Shown here piece by piece: positions 1 to 9,394 of a stretch of 64,000 bases of DNA; position 1 is the first letter of the stretch, and each line of letters starts with the position of its first letter. Source of the stretch: Tuctoria greenei (Eukaryota > Streptophyta > Magnoliopsida > Poales > Poaceae); contig JAYESD010000010.1 in assembly GCA_036927565.1 (NCBI GenBank), positions 115,722,866 to 115,786,865 on the forward strand, read 5' to 3'. The translations under genes and the position numbers were made by a program. The notes under the pieces were generated by a model, which ran no database searches, was not told where the DNA came from, and worked only from the letters and a program-made list of their open reading frames with translations.

Positions 1-2451
1 ACGAGTTCTCACTATCGATCAAGAGTATTCGGAGCGACAACGGCACGGAGTTCAAGAACATACAAGTGGAGGAGTACCTTGATGAGGAGGGAATCAAGCA
101 TGAATTTTCAGCACCATACTCTCCGCAACAAAAATGGAGTCGCCGAAAGGAAGAACCGAACGCTCATAGAGATGGCAAGAACAATGCTCGATGAATACAA
201 GACTTCGAATCGATTTTGGGCAGAAGCGATTAGCACCGCTTGCCACGCCGCAAATCGATTCTACCTTCATCGACTACTCAAGAAGACTCCTTATGAGCTA
301 CTCACCGGTAACAAACCCAACATTTCATATTTTCGAGTTTTTGGCTCTCCATGTTATATCTTGAACAAGAAGTCCAAGACTTCAAAGTTCGCTTCGATGT
401 CCGATGAAGGTTTCCTTCTTGGCTATGATTCGAACACTTACGCCTATCGTGTTTTCAACAAGGCCTCTGGACTTGTTGAAGTGGCACGTGACGTAGTGTT
501 CGATGAAACTAATGGCTCCCAAAAGGAGCAAGTTGATCAATGTGAATTAGGTAAAGAAGAAGCTCCTTACCAAGCATTGAAGAGAATGGCTCTAGGCGAA
601 GTTCATCCACAAGAGTCATCGTCACAAATACAAGAGGAAAGTGAACCACAAGAGGAGATCAACAATCAAGGGGGAGTCTCGATACAAGATCAATCACAAG
701 AATATGAAGATGATCAACAAATCAACGAGGGCAACCACTCAGGGGGAGAAGAAAATGATCACCAACACTCAACTCCCCAAGTGCCACACCCAAGAGTACA
801 CCAACGCACTCAAAGGGATCACCCAATCGACAACATCATCGGTGATATCCAAAAGGGAGTAACCACTAGATCTCTTATAGCTAATTTTTGTGAGCATTAC
901 TCATTTGTCTCCTTTTTGGAACCACGCAGGACTGAGGATGCATTGAAGGATCCGGACTGGGTGGTGGCAATGCAAGAAGAGTTGAACAACTTCAAGAGAA
1001 ACGAGGTTTGGGAACTTGTGGCAAGACCCAATGCAAACATAGTGGGCACCAAGTGGGTCTTCCGCAACAAGCAAGACGAACACGGGGTGGTGACAAGAAA
1101 CAAGGCACGACTTGTGGCCAAAGGTTACTCACAAGTCGAAGGTTTGGATTTCGATGAGACTTTTGCTCCAGTAGCTAGGCTTGAATCAATTAGAATATTA
1201 CTTGCATATGCTACTCATCATGATTTCAAGCTGTACCAAATGGACGTGAAAAGCGCCTTCCTCAACGGACCGATCAAGGAAGAGGTGTACGTGGAGCAAC
1301 CACCCGGATTTGAAGACGAAGAGTTCCCCGACCACGTGTATAAACTGCGTAAGGCTCTCTATGGCCTCAAACAAGCTCCTAGAGCTTGGTATGAGTGTCT
1401 TAGAGATTTTTTAATTGATAATGGCTTTCAGATTGGCAAAGTAGATTATACACTATTCACGAAAAATCTAGATAATGATCTTTTTATTTGCCAAATCTAT
1501 GTTGATGACATAATTTTTGGGTCAACTAACCAATCTTTCTGTGAAGAATTTAGTAGAATTATGACAGACAGGTTTGAAATGTCAATGATGGGAGAATTGA
1601 AGTACTTCTTGGGATTCCAAGTGCGGCAACAAAAGGAAGGAACATTCATAAGCCAAACCAAGTACACGCAGGACATACTCAAGAAGTTTGGCATGGACAA
1701 GGCAAAGCCCATAAAGACTCCCATGGCTACGAATGGCCACTTGGATCTCAATGAAGATGGACCGAGCGTCGACCAAAAGGTATATCGCTCCATGATTGGA
1801 TCTTTACTTTACTTATGTGCATCTAGGCCAGACATTATGTTGAGTGTATGTTTGTGTGCAAGATTTCAAGCCAACCCTAAGGAATGTCACTTGACAGCCG
1901 TAAAAAGAATCTTGAGATATTTAGTTCATACACCCAACCTTGGTCTTTGGTACCCAAAAGGCTCCAAATTCAATCTCATTGGTTACTCCGATGCAGATTA
2001 TGCCGGGTGCAAAGTTGATAGAAAAAGCACCTCTGGCACATGCCAATTCCTAGGAAGATCTTTGGTTTCTTGGTCGTCTAAGAAACAAAATTCCATTGCT
2101 TTATCCACAGCCGAAGCGAAGTATGTCGCAGCCGGGAGTTGTTGTGCACAACTTCTTTGGATGCGACAAACTCTAAGGGATTACGGTTACAATATGAACC
2201 ATATTCCTCTCCTTTGTGACAATGAGAGTGCCATTAAAATAGCCCACAATCCAGTTGAGCACTCTAGGACTAAACACATAGACATAAGACATCATTTCTT
2301 GAGAGACCATTCCATGAAAGGAGACATAACCATCTCACATGTCAACACACAAAAACAATTGGCCGACATATTCACCAAGCCACTTGATGAAAAGCGTTTT
2401 TGCGAACTCCGAAATGAGCTAAATATTCTTGATTCTCGGAGTGTGGCTTGA
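1..2451 (+). CDS. copia pol: integrase C-terminal part, reverse transcriptase, RNase H (one frameshift)
   Basis: The polyprotein part integrates and copies the element. From base 3 one frame reads the integrase core with SDNGTEF. The frame then changes at the A-run 130-134, which has one A more than the usual QQNG codons need, and the rest is open in frame 1 to the stop at 2449-2451. The conserved spacing places the DX35E glutamate (VAERK) just after this shift. The reverse transcriptase has GTKWVFRNK, LVAKGYSQ, the DVKSAFLNG block and the active site YVDD at 1498-1509. RNase H has GYSDADYAGCKVDRKSTSG, LSTAEAKYVA and the tail LADIFTKPLDEKRF. The upstream half of integrase, protease and gag are beyond the window edge. 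The open frame over more than 2.3 kb suggests a young copy, but the extra A would break the integrase unless it is a sequencing error. Confidence 0.9.
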   Translation, partial: TSSHYRSRVFGATTARSSRTYKWRSTLMRRESSMNFQHHTLRNKNGVAERKNRTLIEMARTMLDEYKTSNRFWAEAISTACHAANRFYLHRLLKKTPYELLTGNKPNISYFRVFGSPCYILNKKSKTSKFASMSDEGFLLGYDSNTYAYRVFNKASGLVEVARDVVFDETNGSQKEQVDQCELGKEEAPYQALKRMALGEVHPQESSSQIQEESEPQEEINNQGGVSIQDQSQEYEDDQQINEGNHSGGEENDHQHSTPQVPHPRVHQRTQRDHPIDNIIGDIQKGVTTRSLIANFCEHYSFVSFLEPRRTEDALKDPDWVVAMQEELNNFKRNEVWELVARPNANIVGTKWVFRNKQDEHGVVTRNKARLVAKGYSQVEGLDFDETFAPVARLESIRILLAYATHHDFKLYQMDVKSAFLNGPIKEEVYVEQPPGFEDEEFPDHVYKLRKALYGLKQAPRAWYECLRDFLIDNGFQIGKVDYTLFTKNLDNDLFICQIYVDDIIFGSTNQSFCEEFSRIMTDRFEMSMMGELKYFLGFQVRQQKEGTFISQTKYTQDILKKFGMDKAKPIKTPMATNGHLDLNEDGPSVDQKVYRSMIGSLLYLCASRPDIMLSVCLCARFQANPKECHLTAVKRILRYLVHTPNLGLWYPKGSKFNLIGYSDADYAGCKVDRKSTSGTCQFLGRSLVSWSSKKQNSIALSTAEAKYVAAGSCCAQLLWMRQTLRDYGYNMNHIPLLCDNESAIKIAHNPVEHSRTKHIDIRHHFLRDHSMKGDITISHVNTQKQLADIFTKPLDEKRFCELRNELNILDSRSVA

Positions 2452-2696
2452 AAAGTTGCATACCTGTATGATTACTTCAAAAATGTTGATTGATTTGTGA
2501 AAATTACCCCTCCCTATTTTTCTCTCGAAAAACTATGTCAATTATTAGATCTTGATGAATTTTGATCATTGTATGATTGTTGTATGCTTACTGGTCAAAT
2601 TCATCAAGATTGCTTGAATTGTTTTGCCTCTCTATTCTCTATTATTGAACCTTCAAATATATATGAATGGGCTATGCAATTCTTTCCTGGTAACCA

Positions 2697-3319
2697 CGGA
2701 CTAGTCCGTGGTTATCCGGACTAGTCCGCCCATGCAGACTAGTCCGTAGAGTGCCGGTTAGGCCGGACTAGTCCGACGGACCACGGACTAGTCCGATATA
2801 GGTCTCTGGATGACTTCGGACTAGTCCGGTCAAGTCCGGACTTGTCCGATTTCTCGTGTCCATAACCCTAGCCGCCACCAAACCCTAATCTACTCATCCC
2901 CACATTTGCTCACACCTTTCTCTCTCTTGCGCTCGAGCTCCCAAAGCAATCTCTTGTGTCCTCCGTCGAAAAGCCACGAGTTTGGGCGGAGATCAAGCTT
3001 GAAGACTTGGGGATTGATTCCACCGGACTAGTCGGGCCTCAAACCCCCAAAACTTCAAGTCTCCAACGATTTCTTCGGTAAAAACCTTCGAAACCCTAGA
3101 AATCGTATTTTTCTCAATCATTGATCGTTTGGCCTAGCACCCTGCACTAGTTACATGTTTATCTGATGTACTACGTGTATGCTAGACTAGAATTGCATTA
3201 GGGATTGTGTCCAGTTCAATCTGTTAGGTTTTTGAGGATGAACACCGGACTAGTCCGGTCCATGCACGGACAAGTCCGGTACCCCGGACTAGTCCGTGCC
3301 TAGGCACCGGACAAGTCCG
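2697..3319. repeat. Cluster of 12-bp palindromes (CGGACTAGTCCG and variants) between pol and env-like ORF
   Basis: The self-complementary 12-mer CGGACTAGTCCG, or its near-palindromic form CGGACAAGTCCG, occurs at 2697, 2717, 2764, 2784, 2817, 2837 (CTTG form), 3246, 3267, 3285 and 3308. Degenerate copies lie at 2735 and about 3023. Several are flanked by an extra C/G pair, giving 14-bp palindromes. The rest of 2452-3390 has no ORF I can support. The same motif recurs in the LTR of this element but nowhere else in the window. Function is unknown. Confidence 0.85.
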
Positions 3320-3432
3320 ATGTTTCTGAACCTGAACCTAATTCCTTAATTCCCTAATGCCATCCATTACTATCATGTATTACCTATGCCTTGCATAACT
3401 TGTCATTTTTCTTGCTCATTCATTCTCAGATC

Positions 3433-4992
3433 ATGTCGAGCTCCGACAACGAAATCTCTGACTTTGAGGCCAAGTTGGACCACGAGGTGGCATCTCGGTC
3501 CTCGGCGGGTCTTGGAAAATGCCAAGAAAGACCTTCCGGGCCTGCTACATCTCCTCCCCAAGTTCGGAGGAAGGTCTGTGCCAAGAAGCCCGCCTCGAAG
3601 GCTGCTACATCTTCAAGCGGCCTTCGGCAAGCAAAGGGAAAGGGCAAGGGAGTTGCAACGGGGCCAGTTGGGCCCTTGAGGCTCCATGCTCCCAGGGAAG
3701 GGGTCCGGGACCCCACTGAGGAGAAGTTCAACGGAAAAGGCAGTGATTCTGCAGCAAAATACAGGAGCATTGACTGGTATGGCAGGCCAAAGCAAGCTGT
3801 CGATAGAAGGTTTTGGTGCAACTTCCATGCAGACTTCTACAAATCAGTGTACCTCCCGATGAAGACACCAGTGATGCACAGTCAGTGGATTGACTGGGCC
3901 CACCTAGAGAAGAAGAAGTGCTCAGCCTTTGATGAGGTCATTGCTGCAGCTGAGAGGCATGGCCTGAAGGATCTCTTTGCCTTCAGGCATAACTGGAATG
4001 ATGAAGTGATTGCACAGTTCTTTGCAACTTGCCACTTCTCAAGTGAGGATGAAGAGAGTGTTACTTGGATGACACACGGATCTAAGTATAGTATCACTCA
4101 AGAGGAGTTCAATAATCTGCTCCATCTGGACACCTCTGGACCTGACAGGCTGATTATCCACAACATTGGTGTCATGGAGAAGGATAGGATGAAATTCCTA
4201 TATGAGCCTAACTCAAAGTATGTTCCTCCCTCTACAAAGCACATGAAACCATTCTTTGTGGTCCTCAACAGAGTGCTGAGGAAGACTATTGCTCCTAAAG
4301 ATGGAGATGCTGGGAGCATGCAGGGTTACCTCAGAACCCTAATGAGAGTCATAAGCAGGGACCGCCCATTTGATGTAGCGGAGTACATTTGGAATGATAT
4401 GGTCAACATATCCTGTACGCCTAACAGGTCATGTGGCTATGCTCCCTACCTCATGTATGTGATTGAGAAAGTCACAGGTATTGAGTTCATGAAGGATGTG
4501 GAGCACACCCCCTTGAGGCCTCAGAAGCCTCAACCAGTGAGCATCCAGGCTGCTCCCTCACCGGTCTCTAGTCCCGAGGCACCGACAAGAGCAAGAAGCA
4601 GTGCTAGGGAGGTCCCTACCTCTAGGGAAGCCCCTCAGAGAGGATCCGCCAGTGGGATCCTCAAATACTTGTCAGCAATCTTCTCCTCCTACAAAAAGAC
4701 CGAAGTGAAGGCCCACAAACTCAACAAGAAAAGAAAGGAGGACATGAAGTATATAAAGGCCAATGTGGAGCAAATCTGTCGGAAGCTGGAGATCGACCCC
4801 ATTGGATCTCCAGTGATATCTGAGGAGTCTGACCCGGATTTCACCGAGCTCGGGCCCTTGTCCCCTTCCGAGCTTGCCTATTTTGGCATTGGGGGCTCGA
4901 GCAGCTCCGCTCCTCCTCCTCCCTCTCCTCCTCGTCAAGCAGAAAGCGAAGAAGATGAAGACGATGACGAGAGGACCGACAGTGAAGAGTGA
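3433..4992 (+). CDS. env-like third ORF of SIRE-type copia element
   Basis: An intact frame follows pol after a spacer of about 1 kb. I chose the ATG at 3433 (MSSSDNEISDFEAKLD) over the upstream in-frame ATG at 3391 because a splice-acceptor-like stretch ends at 3429. The product is about 519 residues. It has a basic, Ser/Pro-rich N-terminus, a central globular region rich in W, F and H (WYGRPKQAVDRRFWCNFHADFY), a Pro-rich linker (PQKPQPVSIQAAPSP), a basic Lys-rich helix likely to form a coiled coil (KKTEVKAHKLNKKRKEDMKYIK) and a very acidic Glu/Asp tail. I see no signal peptide and no clear membrane segment, so envelope function is only a positional label. Retrotransposon-borne proteins of this kind are known after pol in SIRE/Maximus elements; their role is not established. 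No internal stop is present. Confidence 0.75.
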   Translation: MSSSDNEISDFEAKLDHEVASRSSAGLGKCQERPSGPATSPPQVRRKVCAKKPASKAATSSSGLRQAKGKGKGVATGPVGPLRLHAPREGVRDPTEEKFNGKGSDSAAKYRSIDWYGRPKQAVDRRFWCNFHADFYKSVYLPMKTPVMHSQWIDWAHLEKKKCSAFDEVIAAAERHGLKDLFAFRHNWNDEVIAQFFATCHFSSEDEESVTWMTHGSKYSITQEEFNNLLHLDTSGPDRLIIHNIGVMEKDRMKFLYEPNSKYVPPSTKHMKPFFVVLNRVLRKTIAPKDGDAGSMQGYLRTLMRVISRDRPFDVAEYIWNDMVNISCTPNRSCGYAPYLMYVIEKVTGIEFMKDVEHTPLRPQKPQPVSIQAAPSPVSSPEAPTRARSSAREVPTSREAPQRGSASGILKYLSAIFSSYKKTEVKAHKLNKKRKEDMKYIKANVEQICRKLEIDPIGSPVISEESDPDFTELGPLSPSELAYFGIGGSSSSAPPPPSPPRQAESEEDEDDDERTDSEE

Positions 4993-5429
4993 AGACCCTA
5001 GGACCCTCCTCCCCTTCTTTTTGGTGTCTTGATGCCAAAGGGGGAGAGATTGAGGGGGAGTCTTAGCTTTAGCTGTGATAGGGTGCGAGGAGAGAGTTCT
5101 GTTTATCTTTTATTTGTGGTTGTAATAGTTTAACTCTGTTTTCATATTAAGTTTGGTCCTGTGATGAATTGCTTAATTTATTTGGAGTGTGTGATGAAAA
5201 CTGTGTTTTTGCCCCTGGAATGTCATATGCATTTGATATCGGTTGGTTAATGCAAATTCTGTCATTCTCAATGTATTCATGCACTTAGTATGCATCCCAC
5301 CATAAAGAATGCACATATGGATAATTCTCTTGTTGCTTGATGTATTTTTGAGTCATATGTGCATACTTTATGAAAATCTCATTTTTTTGCCTTATTTTGT
5401 GAAATCTCAATTGGTTGTCATCAATCACC
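4993..5429 (+). other. Non-coding spacer between env-like ORF and PPT, with PPT-like purine runs
   Basis: No ORF is supportable here. Just after the env-like stop, at 5037-5061, lie two G-rich purine runs (AAAGGGGGAGAG and GAGGGGGAG) that resemble the true polypurine tract 380 bp downstream. The rest is T-rich. Confidence 0.55.
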
Positions 5430-5443
5430 AAAAAGGGGGAGAT
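5430..5443 (+). other. Polypurine tract of the SIRE-like element
   Basis: AAAAAGGGGGAGAT lies directly before the TGAAAGTGC start of the LTR. It is the expected primer site for plus-strand synthesis. Confidence 0.85.
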
Positions 5444-5707
5444 TGAAAGTGCATCTAGGACTCCCTTGTGGGTTTTGGATGATTTATGACAAGCAATTGG
5501 GATCCTAATCCTTTTGTTGAGATGAATGCAGGCAAATGATGAAAAATGAGCAAAATGCCAAAAAGAAGGGAAATGAGAAGCAAAGTGAATTTGAGCTCAA
5601 GAAGAAGAAAATAGTAGATTATCATGTATAGAGTGTGTTAAGGAAACACACCCAAGAGCTCAATCACTTTCAAGCACACACATACAATGCACAAAGTTAT
5701 ACAGGAC

Positions 5708-6189
5708 CGGACTAGTCCGATATCAGCCGGACTAGTCCGATATCACATTCTGCACTAGATCGGACAAGTCCGGTCTCCACCGGACTAGTCCGATATCTTT
5801 CTGATCCACTTCGGACTAGTCCTCCCCAATGCGGACTAGTCCTCAACACAATGCACAAGTCACACAAAATCGGACAAGTCCGTTGTGATCCGGACTCGTC
5901 TGATATTCATTCTGATCCACTTCGGACAAGTCCGGTGTCACCACGGACTAGTCCGATATACACACTGATCTAAATCGGACAAGTCTTCCAAGTGCGGACT
6001 TGTCATCCTAAACACTTAGGGTTTCACATGACCGGACAAGTCCGATGTCAATCGTACTAGTCCGAAGATTTCCAGTAGCAAAATCGGACAAGTCCGTTTT
6101 CAACCGGACTAGTCCGATATTCCTGGACACTTAGGGTTTGCTACACACAGCACACCGGACTAGTCCGATGACCACCACGGACTAGTCCG
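5708..6189. repeat. Palindrome array in U3 of the SIRE-like LTR (18 copies)
   Basis: Eighteen copies of CGGACTAGTCCG, CGGACAAGTCCG or one- to three-base variants lie in 482 bp, at irregular spacing. Many are followed by ATATC or GATATT. The array ends about 40 bp upstream of the TATA box at 6228, so it occupies the enhancer position of the LTR promoter. Confidence 0.85.
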
Positions 6190-6227
6190 ATCTTTCTGAA
6201 CCCTAACGGTCACTTTTAGAAACCCCA

Positions 6228-6235
6228 TATAAATA
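6228..6235 (+). promoter_or_regulatory. TATA box of the SIRE-like LTR promoter
   Basis: TATAAATA sits in U3 in the context CCCCATATAAATAGAGG, a canonical plant core promoter. Transcription would start some 25-35 bp downstream, near 6260-6270. Confidence 0.75.
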
Positions 6236-7011
6236 GAGGTGCACGGCCCACTTTTACAATCTCTCGAACCCTAGCGCCGTGACACCTCCCAAGAGACTCA
6301 AAAACCATCTCTCTCCACGAAATTAAGTGCAAAATCAATCAATCCATTGAAGATCACTTCTAGATCATTGGAGAGACACTTGGCACACATCATTGAGCTC
6401 TTGGTTTGATTCTCTAACACACTCTTACGTTTCAATTTGTAATTTTCGAGTGTGTTATTGGTGTCATTGTGAGTTGTAATCAAGGGAGCTCTCAACGTGT
6501 GAGAACGCCCCTTCAACTTGGTTATTTACCCTTTGTGATTAGTGGAAGAGGATTGGCCTTCGTGGCGATCCGACGAGGAAAGGGTTGGAGAAGACCCGGT
6601 CCTTTTGTGGGCTCCTCAACGTGGATGTAGGTTGCCTTCGTGGTAGCCGAACCACGGGATAAATCGTGTGTCTTGTCCTTTTTGTGTTCTTCATCTAATT
6701 TGATCAACTTAATCTAGGGTTTGATTCACTTTATTCAATCTAAGTCTAATTGTTGATCAAGAGCTTTAACTATAATAGAATCTGACATACAACTATTAAA
6801 TTGAGATTCAAGTTTATATTTCCGCTGCAAACATTAACGAATCAATCAATTTGTCTGAACTTGATCAACCTAGCCCGTGAAAACCGGACTAGTCCGCACA
6901 TTACCGGACTAGTCCGATATCTCTGGTATTAACCTTGTTATTGAGTGTTACAGGAACCGAGAAAATTCAAGAAGGCCTATTCACCCCCCCCCCCCTCTAG
7001 GCCTACATTCA

Positions 7012-7366
7012 CTTGGGATAAAGGTCGTCGTCATTGGTGGCCTCGGCGATGACCTAGGACGTTTGTCCTTCCCGACCTCAACTACCAGCGACTTTCCCTT
7101 CTCTGTATCAGGGACCAGTGCAATGTCCTTCCTCCTGCTGAGGGACGGGTCTTCCACCGTCCTCACTTCGGAGCCCGGAGCGGGTGCAGACTCCTACGGA
7201 GAGTCGGCGATGATCAGTCCACGGTCCACATCTCCAACCTGCCGCAGTGCAAGACCGATTGCGTCCAGGTTTGGCATTTCCCTCAGGATCTTCATCTTGA
7301 GGTCCCGATCTGTGCAAAGCAGCGGACAATGCTGCGGGAGGGTGAAGACGTCAGAAGACAAGGGTT
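7012..7366 (-). pseudogene. C-terminal remnant of the antisense gypsy-type transposon ORF
   Basis: On the minus strand, 7365-7194 reads RDLKMKILREMPNLDAIGL followed by ALRQVGDVDRGLIIADSP and a stop. Past the stop, another frame (7166-7020) reads a basic stretch with KGKSLVVEVGKDKRPRSSP. This looks like the C-terminal region of the ORF at 8142-8810, separated by about 0.8 kb. The stretch before it on the minus strand ends in a pyrimidine-rich run followed by CAG near 7330, so a spliced intron is possible; an insertion is the alternative. The SIRE-like LTR ends directly beside this remnant. Confidence 0.4.
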
Positions 7367-7375
7367 TGTAGTGTT

Positions 7376-8141
7376 TATGATGATATAATGGGGAATGGTA
7401 TAGCATGATCAAAAATCCTACTACTACCACATATATGGTATCAACAATCAAACAAGAAATGCTTCATCCAAGTATATGAACATTAGAAGACTAAAGATAA
7501 CATATTTATTAAGAGCAAAGTCACAAATACAAATAGGAATATGAGAGCCATACCTTTCCCAATTAGGAATTGGGAAGAGATTCCTTCTACTCCTCTCCTA
7601 CTTGGACTATGGACTAGAGGCTCTCTTCTCTACAACCTACACTCCTCTAAACCTATGGAGAATAGTATATACAATGGACGAATACTCAAGTGGTGTGTGT
7701 GTGAAGTGAGGGTAGGGGGTCCTATTTATAGGTGGAGAAGGTTTGGTTCCAGGCACCAAAAGTGCGCGAACTAGTCTTCATCATTATCAGGGCACCACAG
7801 GGAGTCAACACGTGGAAGCTGACCGAGTTTGGTGCCAGGAAGGGGTCGGCTGAACCCCCTAGTCGGTTGAATAGAAACTTGGACCAATTCCAGTGTGCTT
7901 CCTCGGGGTGACTTCCTAGTGGGTCCCATTGACTGATATGGGTGATACACCGTTGGATGGCCTAAGATACTTCTGTTTGTGGGCCATTTGATCCATGTGG
8001 TGCCACATGTTGTCGCTTGATTGGCTGGGATGATTTTTATAGGATTGCTCCCCTCTTTTACCTCATTTCTTGCAATAATTCCCTGCATGCACTATTTCTC
8101 CAAGGAGAAGTGGAAATAGGTCAAATAGAAAGGTGATGTGT
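7376..8141. other. Unassigned 0.77-kb segment inside the antisense ORF region
   Basis: No coding sequence is supportable. On the minus strand it contains CTATAAATAGG (near 7727-7737), followed about 210 bp later by AATAAA (near 7505). This is the order found in a promoter-to-polyadenylation unit such as an LTR. I could not find matching TG...CA ends or a target duplication, so it could be an intron, a solo LTR or another insertion. Confidence 0.35.
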
Positions 8142-8810
8142 TCAAGAAATGACAATTCCTTCACATAATTGAGTTATATTGACAGGTGAAATTGGTATAT
8201 AACAGCCGTCAACATCCATCACCGTGGTGTACTCCGGCTCCAGCTCTAGGTGCTCCTCCCAGGTCATCTTCTTAAGCGCCAGCCAGTCGGTGGGCAGGAC
8301 TATGCGGTCGTGGGCATCGGCGTATAGGATTACCCAGTCACCCCTCCATCTGTCCCAACTCACGGCGGAAAACAGGGTAATGTACTTGAAGGGACTGTTG
8401 GCCCGCTGTTGGAAGTAGCAAGCACAAAGAAAGTTCTTTTTGCTCTTCTTAGTCCGCCTCAGCACGAAGAACTGCCGGAACACCGGCACGGACGGGTACA
8501 CTACCATGAACATCTCATAGAAGTGCGAGAACACCGCCGCCACCACCAAAGAGTTAGGTGACAGGTGATGAAATTGGATCCCAAAGACCTCCAGAAGCGT
8601 CAAAAGGAAGGAGGAAACACGTGGAACGAACCCGGAGTACGCGTACGAGGTGAAGAAGATGATCTCTTTCTTCTCCAACTTGAGAGGCAGGGAGCCAGGG
8701 CAGATTAGATTCCGCCGCTCCTCGTCCTCCCAGCCAAGCAGCCACCTCATGGGCGCTACATCCACCACGTGGGAAGGAGGCAAGTTCAAGGCCATTGGAG
8801 CAGGAGTCAA
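8142..8810 (-). CDS. Antisense ORF of Tat-like gypsy element (putative gypsy-type transposon domain, PF04195-like)
   Basis: The 222-residue frame starts MTPAPMALNLPPSHVV. It carries the features I associate with the plant putative gypsy-type transposon domain: YSGFVPRVSSFLLTLLEVF, then IQFHHLSPNSLVVAAVFSHF, then YPSVPVFRQFFVLRR, and after a spacer a Trp-rich stretch (SWDRWRGDWVILYA). These proteins are normally longer, and a plausible C-terminal remnant lies at 7012-7366. The ORF runs opposite to the LTR promoter. The 17-kb repeat unit begins inside it at about 8708, so copy B holds only its first 35 codons and copy C none. The molecular function of the family is not known to me. Confidence 0.6.
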   Translation of the reverse strand: MTPAPMALNLPPSHVVDVAPMRWLLGWEDEERRNLICPGSLPLKLEKKEIIFFTSYAYSGFVPRVSSFLLTLLEVFGIQFHHLSPNSLVVAAVFSHFYEMFMVVYPSVPVFRQFFVLRRTKKSKKNFLCACYFQQRANSPFKYITLFSAVSWDRWRGDWVILYADAHDRIVLPTDWLALKKMTWEEHLELEPEYTTVMDVDGCYIPISPVNITQLCEGIVIS

Positions 8811-9394
8811 GAACCTTGCAGGTGGGGGAAGCTCGGGTGATCAAAGAGGAAGATGAAGGCTCAAACGCTGCGGTGTAAGTAAGGAAGGAGCCACCTTTGC
8901 CCTCAAAGGTTTCCTTTTAATCCCCCGGCGATGTCTAAGCACATCGTGCCGGTCGCATGGGCCCGAAATCCGCTGCTCTACCCATAGCGTCCATGACAGC
9001 GGGGTCCAAGTCCCTTGTCAGAAAGACTAGCCCGAGAGGGCACACACCTGAGAAGTCAACCCGGTGGTTCCCATAAAGGTGGAGCAAGAGAAGTGGAAGT
9101 GCAGCAGCCACATTGGCAACTGTCGCGATAAACATGTTGTGCCAACCAAAGATCCCGTCGTCACGACCCCTCAACCAGAGGGGGGCATGTGGCCACAATG
9201 GCAGAGGCGCACACTGCTTCGGCTGACCAAGATGAAATAAAAAGACAATGCGGGAAAGCAAGGATAGGGCTCCACCCTCGGTCTCATCACCTCCCCCAGG
9301 GTGGACCCAGGGGCCACTGTCGGTACCCGGCATACTGGGTACCCTCGCGCAAAGGCTTGAAGTACCTAAGTACCCTGCCTCCCTACTGAGGCAG

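Larger units (their letters stand above)
1..7011 (+). mobile_element. Ty1/copia SIRE/Maximus-like retrotransposon, 3' portion
   Basis: The order visible is integrase (from its middle), reverse transcriptase, RNase H, a non-coding spacer, an env-like ORF, a polypurine tract and a 3' LTR. This order, with an extra ORF between pol and the 3' LTR, is known for the SIRE/Maximus (Opie-like) lineage of Ty1/copia. The 5' LTR, primer site, gag and protease lie left of the window. The 3' LTR ends at 7011 inside the antisense ORF of a Tat-like gypsy element, so this element appears inserted there. The left target-site copy is outside the window and cannot be checked. Lineage is inferred from structure and remembered protein motifs, not from an alignment. 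Confidence 0.85.
5444..7011 (+). repeat. 3' LTR of the SIRE-like copia element
   Basis: The LTR starts TGAAAGTGCATCTAGG directly after the polypurine tract. It ends ...CTCTAGGCCTACATTCA at 7011, giving TG...CA ends and 1568 bp. A 12-base C run (6984-6995) precedes the end, as is common in this lineage. The U3 part holds 18 copies of the CGGACTAGTCCG-type palindrome and the U5 part two more (6885, 6905). The left end is firm. The right end is inferred from the CA and the start of unrelated sequence, because the 5' LTR is not in the window for comparison. Confidence 0.8.

Noticed and set aside
3426..3821. 131-codon minus-strand ORF
   Set aside because: It is the reverse-strand shadow of the env-like ORF and has no recognisable domain.
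5708..6189. CRISPR-like array of short repeats
   Set aside because: The repeats are 12-bp palindromes at irregular spacing inside a plant LTR, with no cas genes, and the context is clearly nuclear plant DNA.
7012..7016. CTTGG after the SIRE-like LTR as a link to the CRM-like insertion (same five bases)
   Set aside because: The left flank of the SIRE-like element is outside the window, and a shared 5-mer at two unrelated sites is most likely chance.
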